DNA of 64,000 nucleotides from positions 9,820,501 to 9,884,500 of the forward strand of contig JAYKKI010000003.1 of assembly GCA_039881145.1 (NCBI GenBank). Reading direction: 5' to 3'. Each line of letters opens with the position of its first letter. The first letter of the stretch is position 1. Source of the stretch: Druceiella hillmani (taxonomy: Eukaryota > Arthropoda > Insecta > Lepidoptera > Hepialidae). Position numbers and translations under genes: made by a program. The notes beneath the pieces were generated by a model. It ran no database searches, was not told where the DNA came from, and was given only the letters and a program-made list of their open reading frames with translations. Below, piece by piece: positions 10,764 to 24,057 of the stretch.

Positions 10764-13682
10764 TAGCTAATTTGGTACTTTATACTATATAATTATAGAG
10801 AAATGTATAAGAATTTATGTCAATGTTAAAGCAAATTTGCGTTATAAAAATAATTTTTTTAATTTTTTGTTGATGTATAAAATGCTGTTAAAGTATGGTA
10901 GCTTCATTCAATGAGTAGGAACTATTCTCAATTGAGAATAACTGTACGTTTTGTCAACTTAACTGAAAAATTGAAACAATCCCAATTTCTCGGGTAAGAG
11001 CGTTATAAGAATTAATAAGGCTAATTATTCATAAGTCGCGTAGATCAAAACAAAATTATGATGTTGCAGCCGAGAGTATTTAATCATTGTTAAATATGTT
11101 TTCCTTTTTTAATTTAAGTTTGAAATATTAGATATTTCCATAACAATTTTGACTATTCCATTAACTTTGTGATCATTCAAATTCAAATAAGTTATATTTT
11201 AAATTTATTAATTTAATCGATGGAACCAACAATTTGCTGCCATAATTCTGTTACGAGAAAAATAATACTGACATTAACTGTGTCTTTACTAGTATTTAAA
11301 TTATTAGTAAAATTTATGAACCAATTTCTATGGTGAAAGTTATTATAGAATAAGTAGGTAGTAGAAAAGGTAGGGTAAATTAAATTATTATAATTTTTTC
11401 ACTAAATTGTTATGGTTATATTGAGCTCTCCATATTTTTAATGAATTTTAAAAAGTCAAATTTTCAATTACTTCTTTTCATAAAACTTTGTCTCTGCATG
11501 TACGTAAAATTTTATTAAAATGCGTACACGTTTCATCTGTATAGAATTGGGCCTAAGCACTTTTGACGTTAAATTTTTATAAAAATGGCATTTCATTATA
11601 TTGAAAAAGCATATTGATTAAATCTCATATCATTACTACTTTTAACATTATTATATGACAGAAAAAAAATTATAGCCATATGAAAAACTGCAACCCATTT
11701 CAAATGAATTTAATTGAAATCATCTTTTTAAAAACTTATTATTTAGTATGTGGACACTATTCCAATACACTATATTCACAATATTAAGAAGAACATGTCT
11801 TTTTATTATTTATAGAGAATGTAAGCGACGGAAACTATTTTAGACAATGAATCTTTTCACTATTACATGTTTGCTAATCTCTCCTTTTATTCAATTATAA
11901 ATTTACATATTTATAAGTTTAAAATATGTATTTAAACAAATTTAATACACCATCATTTCGAAAAATTCGATTTTCACATGCTGCAATTCATTTTCATGAA
12001 AAAAAGACACTAAAAATGAATAAATATATTCGTATTTTAATTTGAAAACGATAGCCAAACCTAGCTACACTTTTTTCATTTTTCTTACGACAGTTAATAT
12101 GGCAGGAAGTAATTTTTACATTTATATCTTAATACTTAAATTAAATTGAACCTTCCTATAGTAATTTGTACAATTAAATTCATGCCCTCAATCATATTTA
12201 GTATACTTTCAAATATAGTATAAATATTTTAAATATAAATGCCGTTACGTATTTAAATATAATTTTGTCGAATGTAGAATCACTTGTACAAAAATTCCGG
12301 TTCAGTATTATTCAAATTCGTAATAATTTTATAACGAATTATTTATTTCGCATAATTTATTTGCATTAAATTATAATATTTCAAGTTATTGACATGTTAT
12401 TGTGGACTGACTATACTAACCTATGCGAAGAAAACTGGATTAGGATAGCAAATACAGGCGCAAATGGGACACAATTTGTAAAGCAATTTACAAAGTAGTC
12501 GAGTCTTGGCTGCCGGGGCCACACGGGGCGATATATTTGACTATATGCGAGGCGGAAACACGACTCTTGATCGGATGGTTACAGTTTAATTTAGAACGCA
12601 GATACGGCGCCACATGTTATGTTTGGTACGTATATATTCAGTCTATTTCTAAGAATATTTAAAAATATATGTTTCAGAAGAATGAAATGTACATTTTTCT
12701 CAAACATCGAGGCTCTTTCATTTTTAAAATGGTGATATAAGTAGAGAATGCTTTGGGAAAATAATGCTAGGAAAGTGTTAGATAATAAGATGCATGTATG
12801 AGGAAAATATTAAAAATATATGATAATTCTTAAAAAACATGCTTTGAAAAGTTTATAATCAAGTAAAGAAATTTTTTAAGCTACCTACTTCATTCGACAG
12901 AAAATATTGAGGACTAATTAATAGATTAAAGGAATCGATTTAAAATTTTTTTATCAATCCATATTTGCATATTTTGAGAAAAAAAATTCAGTTCATGTTA
13001 TTTAAAATATCCAGTTCATGTCATTTACGTATTTCATTTCAAATTATAACCTAAGCGAAATAAAATATATAATTGTCTTAATAGTTGGTTCGTACGTTAA
13101 ATTTATTTCTTTTCGAGATATTAGACGCTTTTCTTTCAATACCAGTTACATTTTAAACAATTTTGTGAATTAATTGCTTAAAGTATTTGTGATACCTTAA
13201 AATGTAATTAAATTTTTTTCTAATTTTATGTTCAAATATATGAACGGCATTTTATTGTCCAATTGATACTTTTGTCGTTAATAACAGACATGTTAAAATA
13301 TAGAGACATACTTAATCGATCCATTTTTTACAAGGATTTCCGAACTTGAAATTTTTATTAGAGTGGTCTTCTAAACTAATGGTTTCGTTCAGTTACAATT
13401 GGAAGTTATGTCTAATCTTTCAAATATTTATTGAAAGAAAATATTTTTTTTGGATCCTTCTTTTAAGGTTACATTTTACGCAAAATAAAAAAAGTCTTCC
13501 CTAGTTTGTTTTCAAATATATCTGTTAAATATTTAATCAAGGAAGCTCAAAGAAATACCGCTGTTGTGAATTATTTTCGCGATTTTTTAGAAAAAAATTA
13601 TTCTCATTTCATTAAGATATAAATATTTCTGTCTCACTGGTTATAACAGAACTAGAAAAAAATAGTAACATTTTCACACTAT
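10764..13682. other. AT-rich DNA, no gene seen
   Basis: No gene recognised. A patch at about 12470-12640 is clearly richer in G+C than its surroundings, but no motif was identified. Confidence 0.5.
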
Positions 13683-13990
13683 TTGACGGATCAAATTATT
13701 CAAATAATACCCAAGGATATCAATAAAAAAACTTACTCTTACCCAACTGTAGACCTACTCGTCTCCTCGATCAATGGCTATGTCTCATTCGTAAGAGACT
13801 GCTATAAAGGCCGGGGTCGTTATCAGCCTAAACCATTGCGCGGAGGGACGACTCATTTCGGAAGAGTTACGGCTTGACCCTCGCTAGAAGATCCTGAAGA
13901 CATCATAAGCCTCAGGCTCGTAGAGATGGGTCCGTACACATTTGCAGCGTGAGTAGCTGCACTTAGGGTCTTCGTCTACATAATTCTGAA
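13683..13990. other. GC-richer island with short open frames, function unknown
   Basis: About 300 bp stand out from the AT-rich surroundings. The plus strand has a 64-codon frame (13683-13877) with a basic C-terminal half. The minus strand has about 38 open codons across 13870-13990 rich in Ser/Ala. No family is recognised and no good splice signals frame them, so this could be a decayed element, a regulatory island or an unrecognised exon. Confidence 0.25.
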
Positions 13991-16320
13991 TAAAGTAGAT
14001 CATTAGAGAAACTTTTTATTGTCTTGCATTTCATGGTAGAATATTCAATTCGGCTTATTTGCTTTCCTTAATATGCAGTTGTAAAAAAAATTTATTAGGC
14101 CAAAAAATGGAATATTGAACATATATTTCGATTACTTAAGACTGTTAAATGTTTCGCGTAATTAACATATGATTTAATAAAAACCGGCAAACTGTCCATG
14201 GGAACATAAAAAAAATAAGATTGCTTAGTGTCTCAAAATTGTTGAGGCAAAATTATTTTATTAGGAAGTTCTACTTAAGTTCTGGTATTAAGAAATTTTC
14301 CGTACTTCAAATTCTCTGTTGAGAAATCAGTACGTTGTTTTAAGGTTTAATATTTCGCTCACGGGACTTAGCGATGAAAAATAGTAAAATAAATAAAATT
14401 TTGGATAAAAAAATAAAAGAAGTTCACGTATAGGGAACGTTAAATTAAAAAATAATACGAGTATTTTGAGGTACTTTATATTTTACTATAAATTGTTGAT
14501 AAAATTATCTAATTAATGTCTCTATCTGAAGCATACATTTCAAAATTGTAAGCTTCTAGAGTTAAAAATGTCGAAACTGTAAGGCTGTGGACAGTGTTTC
14601 TTTTTTTACTACAGAATGAAAACAATTTATTTATTTCATATTTAACGTAGGTGTTTAGTTCTTGTTGACTCGGTAGTAGTAATACTCGCACCGAAGCAAT
14701 AAAACGTATTTTTTTTTATTTATTTAGAACGTTTTTGACGTAACATTTATGTTAACAAGTACAACACACATACTTTGCTAATTATTTTAACGAAACAATG
14801 AAAACACTATAGTTTCCGTACATATATAGATTTTAAAGAAATTAAAAGTAAATAATATTTATTAATTAATGAAATTACTCATGTTTAACGTATTGGAAAT
14901 AAAATGAGAAAGGAAGAGGCATGAAGGAAAAAGAAACTGTTCAAAAAATTTATAGTATCAGGAATGTGAAAAGGCTTTCGTAAAGGTGGTGTACGGAGTA
15001 TTCTTGTACCGGGATTAAGTGAGCTTGATTATTTATTTGAGAGCTTACACAAACGTGTTTAGACGACGGAGTATAGTTTGAATCTGATACAGACTACAAA
15101 AATTTCTTGCACAATTATGTAGAAATTTTAACTGGAGGTATGTTTATTTCATTCGGAATATATATTTACTTCATTTGGTTTCATTCAAATTTAACATATA
15201 CATACTAAAATTTTTCAGAATTAATCCTGTACAAATACTGTTAGTATATAAAACGAGGTGTGAGTAATCGGATTCCATAGTAAATTTGATATATACTAAT
15301 AAACCTAATCTTCAAAGAAACGAGTTATTTAAGGATAAACTTCTTTAAATGTACAATTCTTGTCTCAGTTTAAAGTCAGCATAAAGGTTTATTTCCCCTA
15401 AACCGCTATCGGTAGTCATTCTTGAAGTAACAGTTCTGCTTGATGTTATAGACAGATGTCATTATATACGGGAGAAGCAAAAGTGAGCTCGCTACGAGCA
15501 AATTACGGTTTTGGCACTTACATATTACAGCTCTTTGGTTTTAAGCCTATTAGAATTTACTACAAGTGCTGAATTAATTTTATATTTGAAACTTCAAGCC
15601 ATCTCTTAAATATACCCATACACATTAAACAGCGATATAGGAACCTCATTCTATTCTAACTTGACACAACTTTTACTTCATTTATTCTGATAAATATTAC
15701 TGTGCGCAAACTTTGTGACTATTTTTTCCAACGCCGCATTGTATTAAATTACAAACAAATAACTTGTCATTAATGACTAACCAAATTTTCAACACAAAGA
15801 ACGGCATTGAAGATGGATGATAAAAAAATTGTACCAACCGAGTTATCAGAAAGGATTTGAAAGGACATAAAAAGTTCATCCAGCTCGCCTGCTAGAAAAT
15901 AATGCTGAATTCGGGATGTAAAGTATTATCATATCATCTTTTTCATAGATTTTTGTAAAAATTACAGCCAATATATTGTCCAAAATTATAGGACAATATA
16001 TTTTTGTTTCCAAATCAGATTTATTTGACAAAATTTAGATTTTTTGTTTTGATAATGTTATATTAATGAATTTTTGGATAATATGTTAATGATGATTATA
16101 TAGGCTAATAATAATTTTCTCAGTTTTAAAGATATTTTATATTTCAGAAATTGTACCAGAGATGTAGTTGAGTGTTAAATGGACGAGGAAGAGGAAATTC
16201 TCGATTAAAATTTTACAGGAACAGGACATTAAGAAAAAGTATAGTAGCGGAATAAGGTTGCCAAATAGTATATATTCGTTCCAATTCTTGAACTAGCACG
16301 CTTATATAACGACGGCTTGG
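13991..16320. other. AT-rich DNA with one short perfect hairpin
   Basis: No gene seen. At 15970-16002 a 12-13 bp perfect stem (AATATATTGTCC and its complement) encloses an 8-9 nt loop. Confidence 0.5.
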
Positions 16321-16380
16321 GGAAAATAGATAATTTGGTCATCAAGTTAGGGAGAATAGATAATTTGGTCATCAAATCGG
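16321..16380. repeat. Two 30-bp tandem units
   Basis: The units at 16321-16350 and 16351-16380 share AATAGATAATTTGGTCATCA exactly and differ at one base before it and three after. Confidence 0.85.
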
Positions 16381-16549
16381 ATTGTTTTTCGATGTTTCAC
16401 CATACTTATAAATTTTTACATTCAAACACTAATGTAAAAATATATAAATATGACAATAAAATTTCAATAATTAGTCATAAATGCAATGTTCCATTTTATT
16501 ATATTTCATTTTAATGCCTCAATTAGACTAACTAAATGCTGAAAAACAC

Positions 16550-16553
<4 letters not shown>

Positions 16554-16589
<36 letters not shown>

Positions 16590-16610
16590 CGTGTGTGTTT
16601 GTGTATACAT
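16554..16610. repeat. (TA)n-(GT)n compound microsatellite
   Basis: A TA run of about 16 units passes into a short GT-rich run. Confidence 0.95.
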
Positions 16611-18349
16611 TGGGTTAATAACGTAATTTTTAAACATTCTGGATTTTTTATGCGATCGGAGTGAAATTTTACATTAAAATTAATTCAATATTTCAAAATC
16701 TAAGTTCAGTTGTAAAATTGATGAAACTAGTATAATATTTTTAAAACAGAGAATGCTTAAAATTGAAAAAATTTGCAAAAAAATTCGCTACAATAAAATC
16801 ACACATATGGTATATGGTTTAAAAAATCATTTAAAATACTACAACTTCGTTTGTTTCAATCCGGAATTACTCATAATATACAATTCATTACATATTTTTT
16901 CTCGTGTGGCGCAGACTAGTACTCCATTTAGTATAACATCATATATCATCGTATATATCAAATACAGATAATAAATATCACGTTTTTTTTTACAGAAGTG
17001 TCAAATTTCTTTTAGGATGTAAAAAAATCATCGTCTGTACTTCTATAAGTACAACCTTAGTTTAAGTTCAAATTACATAAAAACTAATAAATAATATAAT
17101 TATAATGAAATTTTAATTTGGCAGAGCTGCGGTAAAATTGATTTTGAATTCAATTTCTTGGCTAACATTTTGATTAAGTATCACTATGGCATATCATATT
17201 TAGGTATCGAAAAGGTGGTCATACAATAACGTTTCTATAGTTAACAAGTGTATGACTGCATTATCAAAATTGTAAAACAATCGTGTTGGCAAAATTACAT
17301 GTTCACATTATTGAAAATTATGTACGTAGCTAATTTTCCAGGGTTTGTATATATTTTGTTAGTTAACTTTCTCGTTTCATTGTTAAACATTAGTAGATAA
17401 TAAGTTCTTTTTGTTAAAATTGTTTTTGATTTATTTTCACTAAGCAAAGCGAATACAAAAGTAAAGCTGAATTTCACAATTTAAAAATTCAGAGAGCAGA
17501 ATTATTAATATTTTTCTCAATAAATATAAAAATGAGCATAGGCAGAAATTAATTCTTAATGACCATGTTAGTGAAATAAATTGTTTTATGCGCCTATATG
17601 TCAATTTATCAAAATTTTATACGACGTTTAATACATATTTATCTTAGTGGATCTCTGCGATCGTTGCATTATTTTTAATTTTATATTTTGATAAATTTCA
17701 TATTGTTTGCCTATCTTATTAAATATATGTAAAAGCAAAATTATGCCTTAGAAAAATTTAAATATTTTTGGGACATAATTAAAATATACAAATTAATTTT
17801 TTTATATAAATTTACTATTTCAATTTTATTGGCAATGCTAAAAATATAGGTTGATACTAAACACAATTTCAGTGCAATGTGTTTTTCTGTGAAAGGGTAC
17901 TGCAAAAATTTACTAAATGATTGTTTACTATATTCTGCGAATATTAAAAGTTATTACGGGAAAAAGATGTGAAAAAAAATGTATCTATCTCCGTTGCGAG
18001 GTTGTTACGAATAAATAGAAATTTATACTGATAGACCACACTTGTTCACATTCTTAATACTTTGTTTCCCTAAAAAGGGTTCTTTAATTTTAAATTAAAT
18101 TCACTCTCTAGCATGCGGACTCAAGATATTTAAATATATTGATTTTTTGTTTACCCTACCTTTTTGTTTACCTGTGACTGTTCACCGGTAACATATAAAT
18201 ACGATTTTAAAATTATTTTCAATAATGGAATTAATAAATTGAAATATGTAAAAGACAATAAAATATTTATAACCTGGAACTACGTAGCTAATAAGGAAAC
18301 TAAGCCAATTTATTAATATAATTGAAGCAGAAAATTATTTCTACGCTAA
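16611..18349. other. AT-rich DNA, no gene seen
   Basis: No gene or element recognised on either strand. Confidence 0.5.
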
Positions 18350-18780
18350 GTTTACTTATATCACTCGGCCCCTACCACAGTAATTCCCATTATTGCAAGT
18401 ACGCTCAGCCTACATTATGAACTCAGTACGCAAATAAACAAACACCACCTTCACCTCAATATACAGAGTTAAGTCAGGAAATACTCATCGATTAAAGCCG
18501 CGGTGTTAAACGGTGCGTAAAAGATATACGAGAACCTTTCTTTCTTGATAATTAGTAAATCCCCCGGGATGAGGATCAAAGGCGGCTTGTTTACCCTATT
18601 CCAGTTCACACAGTTCCTGGGAGATGTCAGGGTTACTTTCTGTCAATTGCTTTGCATACGAATTTTGTATGAAAATGGTGTTTATTTGGACAAGTTTTGT
18701 TACATTTGAAAGTTTCAACTTTGCGGCGTAGCGTGTCGAGGGTATGTGGGAGGCTCATAGGCAATTTTAGAGAATATTAA
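18350..18780. other. GC-richer patch, function unknown
   Basis: Contains CCGCGG, CCCGGG and several mixed-composition blocks unlike the surroundings, without a long open frame. A regulatory or structural role is possible but nothing specific is visible. Confidence 0.2.
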
Positions 18781-19011
18781 ATGCCAAGTGAGGGCAGCAA
18801 AGTTTATTTCCGGTTTTATACTTCTTTATCAGTTTACGGAAGTCCATGTTTTTTCAAGATTCACTTAATTTAAGATCCCATAACTCAAAGGGAAACAACG
18901 GTACCTTTATAGTATTATTCACATTTTTATTTATTTCTCTGTCTATCACAGTCGTTTTTCTCAAAAATCATTTGTTCAAAAAACTTGAAGTTTAGTAAAC
19001 GACGAGCATAT

Positions 19012-19067
19012 GTATATATATGCTCATCCTTGTGTATATATATATATACACACACACACACACAGAC

Positions 19068-19130
<63 letters not shown>

Positions 19131-19155
19131 CATACATATATATATATATTTATAT
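19012..19155. repeat. (TA)n-(CA)n-(TA)n compound microsatellite
   Basis: TA runs flank a pure (CA)n segment at about 19049-19064. Open frames across it encode Tyr/Ile or His/Thr runs and are artefacts. Confidence 0.95.
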
Positions 19156-20449
19156 GTTATCAGAAGCAAATACTCATACAAATATTTATAGGAGGAAAAT
19201 ATTTAATTTTTTTTGTTGGGTTTTTTTACGATTGAGTCATACAAATTGCAAAACTTTTTATTATTGATCAAAGTATAAAACAATTATTAAAATATTACTG
19301 AAAATGTTCAGAAAACTTCTTCTCAAACATTTTAAGTATGGTGTTGAAATTTCAAGTAATGACGAAACTATGTAACTCGCATAATATTGATATACGTATA
19401 ATCAAAACTCATAGAGGATTTTCTTAAATAATATCTTTCAATTTTCTGTAAATCGGTATCATCGTGTATTCGATACGATCATTAGCAATAATGATTCCAG
19501 AAATATTGTTTTTCAGAAGCTTGTTTAAAATATTTATACAGATATTGTTGACAACGTCCACAAAAAATTGCACTGAAACTACAAAAGTTAAAATAATAAA
19601 AACAAAGTTGATTAGAAGTTTACTGAAATTTTAATGGAAAACTAAAGCGGATGATTTGAAATTTCATTACATATAAACTAGACTCCGAATGAGAAGCATT
19701 ACGGTATAGGCTCACTAAATCTTTAATATTAAGCAAGAAAAATACATAGTCGAGGATATGCATCATATGCACATTTGTTATCTGTTAAAGATGCAATGCG
19801 ATTATCTTATTTCCTTTATTTAAATTCACTGGTAAGAAACTTTGCACGTCGTCGAGTCTGTATACAATAAGTCTAATTAGAAAATATGTACATAACTTCT
19901 AAAATATCGTGCCTTTAATTTTCAAACTTATGCAATATTGTTTAAACTATTTTCGCATTTTCCTAAGATGAAAGTAAAATACGAATAAAAGAAAGAAAAT
20001 ATAACTAGTGATACTAATTTCGTTTCAACTATATTAAAAATAAATAAACAAATTACGTGCATGAATTCAATATTAATGACGGACATAAATTTTTTTTATA
20101 AATATGAACATATGTTTGTGTCAGTACTTATATTTACGTAATATCTACTGAGAGAAAATATACAGTAATGAGCCTCTTGTTCTCTCTCGTTTATATAATA
20201 AATAATCCAGAACATTTTTAGATTATCAAAAGTGGGACAAACTGGAAATGTATAATTGATTTACAGTTTTTTCAAAATGGCCTTCGCTATACTCTGTGCA
20301 TTGTTTTATTCGATAGAAAAAACAAAACTGAACATAGTCTTTTTCAGATTCTGTTCCAGGTCGTTTCGAAATATTCGTAGCTTCTTCAGTGACCGGGTAT
20401 CGTATTCCTCACAGTGAATAGATTATTCCTGAGAAAGTATAGATTATTC
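19156..20449. other. AT-rich DNA, no gene seen
   Basis: No gene recognised. A short direct duplication of TAGATTATTCCTGAGAAA lies near 20420-20460. Confidence 0.5.
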
Positions 20450-20830
20450 CTGAGAAATTCATTCTTGAGAATATTTAAAATAAACAGAATTTGTGCGAGA
20501 GATGTGGTGGAAGACTCGTAATTTTTACACTCGACCTATTCAAATATTTGATTTTTCGTCTCGCCAAGTATCCTTTTGGATGCTTAGCCAGACGTTGTCG
20601 TGATAAAGAATTATTCTATTGGAAGGGTTTTGCTGTAAAACTGTTTCAAAATAACAGACGATCAATTGCTGGTGTATCAGTCTGCGGTAACAGTGCTTTT
20701 ATTTCTAAGAACAGTTATTGCATAATAAGTCGTATGTCCAAAGAACGAAGTGAGCATCTTTCAGTACTTCCTAGTTTCATACCAATATTGCGGTATTAAG
20801 CTTCATTATATAATGACAATCGAAATCGAT
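20450..20830 (-). pseudogene. Mariner-like (SETMAR-type) transposase fragment
   Basis: The minus strand shows a decayed mariner transposase core with frameshifts. Near 20750-20640 one frame reads KMLTSFFG, a His/Tyr strand, then STVTAD-stop-YTS, matching the 'KxMxxxFFxxxG...TVNxExY' stretch between the first and second catalytic Asp of SETMAR-like mariners. Further on, another frame gives IILYHDNVW, which matches 'VILHHDNA' with the second Asp. The PPYSPD block is lost or unrecognisable; a weak HHIS segment follows. No inverted ends were found. The 102-codon plus-strand frame at 20491-20799 is an antisense shadow. Confidence 0.6.
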
Positions 20831-21566
20831 TGTAACCTTGGTTTAGGTTGAGACCACAACAAAAGCCATAAAATATTATTGAATGAAAATTTTATCGTGT
20901 TAAATTAATTTTCACATGACAGGCCCAATTTTCAAAATCAACCAATTTTTAAAAACTAATGACAAATTCACGAAACGTACCTCAATTTTTTGCCAAGAAT
21001 CTGCTTTTTATAATTTATAACAATTAAAAAAATGAATACCATTTTTACAAACGGTCGATTTTAAGAATTTTTGTTGCTAACTTTGTAAACACGACTGTGA
21101 GTTTAGTTTTTATTGCATATAACAAGGATTTATTACATATTGGTCTCAATATGTAATATATCCAGATGTGTAAATTTGTAAGTGTTTGTATATATAAATA
21201 TATACATAATAGATTTTCTTAAAGAAAAAGTCTCTATTGTAAAGTAAGTGACAGATTTCAAAGATGTTCATGAGACTGTTGTCATTGACATTCATTTAAA
21301 ACCACCCTCTGTCCAACTGTAAAATGCAATGTGCTGAATAATTATTTCTACTACTTATTTCGTAAACTCTGTATGTTGTTACATATGTTTGCGATATCGT
21401 TTAGTCCCATCTATACGGAACGAGAGCAAAAAGCGTTTCGTGAATTAACTGAACAAATTTGAACTGTTTTGTGTATAAACATATAAATTGAAATAATCTG
21501 CACAAATATATAAATAAAATATTGAATTTAGTGACTGTTTACTTGGCTTTAATAATATTAATATCA
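20831..21566. other. AT-rich DNA, no gene seen
   Basis: Nothing recognised. Confidence 0.5.
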
Positions 21567-21717
21567 CATTTGACTAATAGCTTACCTGAAGATGTTGTAA
21601 TACAACGAAACCTAGGTCGTGGTAAAGAATTTAAAGAAAGTAGAAATAATACTACATCACCTAGTTTCATTTAATTGTGAATAATGAATTTCTACAAAAT
21701 TAACGCCAAATATATTC
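21567..21717 (+). mobile_element. Penelope-like/hammerhead element, monomeric copy 1
   Basis: A single-orientation copy of the family also found at 33.7, 40.9 and 62.8 kb. It consists of a hammerhead ribozyme (21582-21622) followed by about 95 bp of conserved 3' sequence ending CCAAATATATTC. The 7-bp flank AATATCA occurs at 21560-21566 and 21718-21724 and may be a target-site duplication. Hammerhead motifs of this compact form are known from the terminal repeats of Penelope-like retroelements in animals. No reverse transcriptase is present, so this is non-autonomous or terminal-repeat only. Confidence 0.65.
21582..21622 (+). ncRNA. Hammerhead ribozyme, core intact
   Basis: All invariant core positions are present in order: CTGAAGA (CUGANGA box, 21586-21592), stem II GTTGT/ACAAC with loop AAT (preceded by one U), GAAA (21607-21610), a minimal stem III ACC/GGT with a 2-nt TA loop, and GTC (21616-21618) as cleavage triplet. 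Stem I is TTAC/GTGG (two Watson-Crick pairs plus two G-U), open ended, so type I topology with very short stem III as described for Penelope-like elements. Predicted cut after C21618. Other copies have CCAC/GTGG in stem I, so this copy is slightly weakened. Activity is untested. Confidence 0.75.
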
Positions 21718-21724
21718 AATATCA

Positions 21725-22981
21725 TATCTAAAATTAGACCTATCTCAAGAGAAGGATCTTTGTGATTTCTGTTTTTGGAACGGTGATATTTCTTACCTAT
21801 TTAGGAAAATGAAACATTTCTCTTATCTTACATTTAATTTAAAACAATCAAAAACAGTTTATATAATTCCATTATCGACATAGTTCCTTTAGTCCTCTTA
21901 AAAATTTTACTGCGCCCTCTAGGACAATTTTCTTTTATGTTATTCATCATATCTGTAAATTCATATTTACAGGATATACGTGGGATCCATTTAAAGTTGA
22001 ATTATAGTTTATTATTAACCTAAGATAGTAATTTGCGTCAAGACAATAAAATAATTCTTTCCAGTGAAATAATATGATATCTAGGGTTTGATAATTTTTT
22101 TCACCATTAGGAGCAAAATGCATAATTTTTCTGAGCCATTTGGCTCACTAAGAAGTGAGGGGAAGAAACCGTTTGGCGCTGTTCCAATCTACAGCATCTG
22201 TTCTACACTAATATATGAAATTTTGTCATCGGCAGTATTCCCATGTGAATATTTTCTTTGAATGTTTTACGTCTGCAGACTTTTTTGCAAATAAATGGTT
22301 TAATATAAAGTTTCCTTTTTTATTTTAAAAATTATATGTTTTAAAAAATTAATAATTCAGAAATATTCCATGTAATGCACTGCGAAAAACTCGAAGCTGT
22401 AATCGACCTGAAATATTTTAGTTCCACTGGACATTCTACACTCAAGTTTTTTTCAGTAAAAGTTACGTAGCTGCTGTTATTAAATTAAAATTAAATATAG
22501 TGGCTTGTCGATGTATTACCACAATAGCTCCATTATGTACGTATGTTGATATTTCTACTTTCTAGAACGTCCGGTGTAATTTTCCAAAACGGATTGAATA
22601 TGTTTACCCATAAAAAATATAATTATTAAAAAAATAAATATTTCTTCTTATATTACTTCTTCCTGTGTTTAATGTTGGTATTTCTCTTTCATAAAAGTGA
22701 AATGTCTTTGCGGTAATTATGTGGAAAAATAATTTAGACACTACGTAATTTTAAATTTGTCAATGATCCCAACTAAAAAAAACTAATAATAAATTCACCG
22801 TAAAAATAAATACAACTAATAAAAAAATCGTTTCAAAAAGACGATTATTTAAGATTAAAATCTTTATTTCTTATGGCACTTTTAAATCTGTCATAACTAC
22901 AGTTACCTATATGAATATTCCGTTTAGATATTTTAAACTGTATCATTTATTGGCAAAGTTAAAAAAAGCAAAATGGCCGTT
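21725..22981. other. AT-rich DNA, no gene seen
   Basis: Nothing recognised. Confidence 0.5.
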
Positions 22982-23089
22982 TTAATTTTGCTTTTTAAAA
23001 ATTTATTTCGAATTGTATAAAATTTTCACACATTAGGTGCTTTTTTTCTATAAATTGATTAAAGTGAGATTTAAGGGTGAATGATATGC

Positions 23090-23184
<95 letters not shown>

Positions 23185-23316
23185 TATCACATATATGCAT
23201 ATCATATATATATATCATTCACCCTTAAACCTCACTTTAATCAATTTATAGAAAAAAACACCTGATGTGTGAAAATTTTACACAATTCGAAATACATTTT
23301 TAAAAAGCAAAATTAA
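22982..23316. mobile_element. Foldback element with (TA)n loop
   Basis: Two arms of about 115 bp (22982-23097 and 23200-23316) are reverse complements with only a few mismatches. They run from TTAATTTTGCTTTTTAAAAA through CACACAT to AGGGTGAATGATAT. The space between them is a TA/CA-rich microsatellite with ATGCATATCA blocks at its right side. No coding capacity. It looks like a MITE or foldback insertion, or a palindromic duplication nucleated at the TA run. No clear target-site duplication was seen. Confidence 0.75.
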
Positions 23317-24004
23317 TATATGAATACATAACGAGAAAAAATTGTTAGCCTCTTTTTATCAACTCCACTTCTACCTTTCCTTCGTGAATCCTGTTATATT
23401 AAGCAACGTATTATCCATATTGCAGTGACCAATTCCACTGGAGATGTAGGTAGATAAATATACAGGAAAATGTATGAACCGTGTACTTTTTTCTACCCGA
23501 ATATCAGTTGTTCAGCAGGTACTCGCGGGATCTACTGACTACTTCCGATAGATAAAAGATAATTACTGCACTATTTTTCCCTTAAATCTGCTAAAAAAGA
23601 TCATATAGCAAAACCATGCAAATCAGATATCACCCCGTGCTATATTTATTCTAGTTTGCGTGGTATAAAATATGCCACTGATCATACAGCTATGAATCTT
23701 CAGGCACAGTGTAGATACAGAGGCACTGACTACAATAAAAATAAGGTCAGTACCAGTTAGAGAATATAAGGAAGATACCAGCTATAAAATATATGAACAA
23801 ATAGAATGGTGGAAGAATGATATTTCCAAGTCAAAAAAATAGAAGAAGAAAATAAAAATTACTATTTGAGCTTACTAAGATTCACTGAAACACATATCTG
23901 TATGAGAGGATTCGGTTTCTGCGCAACCTTCGGTGGTAATAGGGTTTAATTGTCAGATACAGCAAATAAAAACGAGAATGGGTTAATGATATACATATTC
24001 GCAA

Positions 24005-24057
<53 letters not shown>

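Noticed and set aside
23077..23265. 62-codon Tyr-Ile ORF
   Set aside because: Translation of a TA microsatellite; the same applies to frames at 18927-19267, 37874-38068, 49114-49260, 51284-51432 and 58559-58759.
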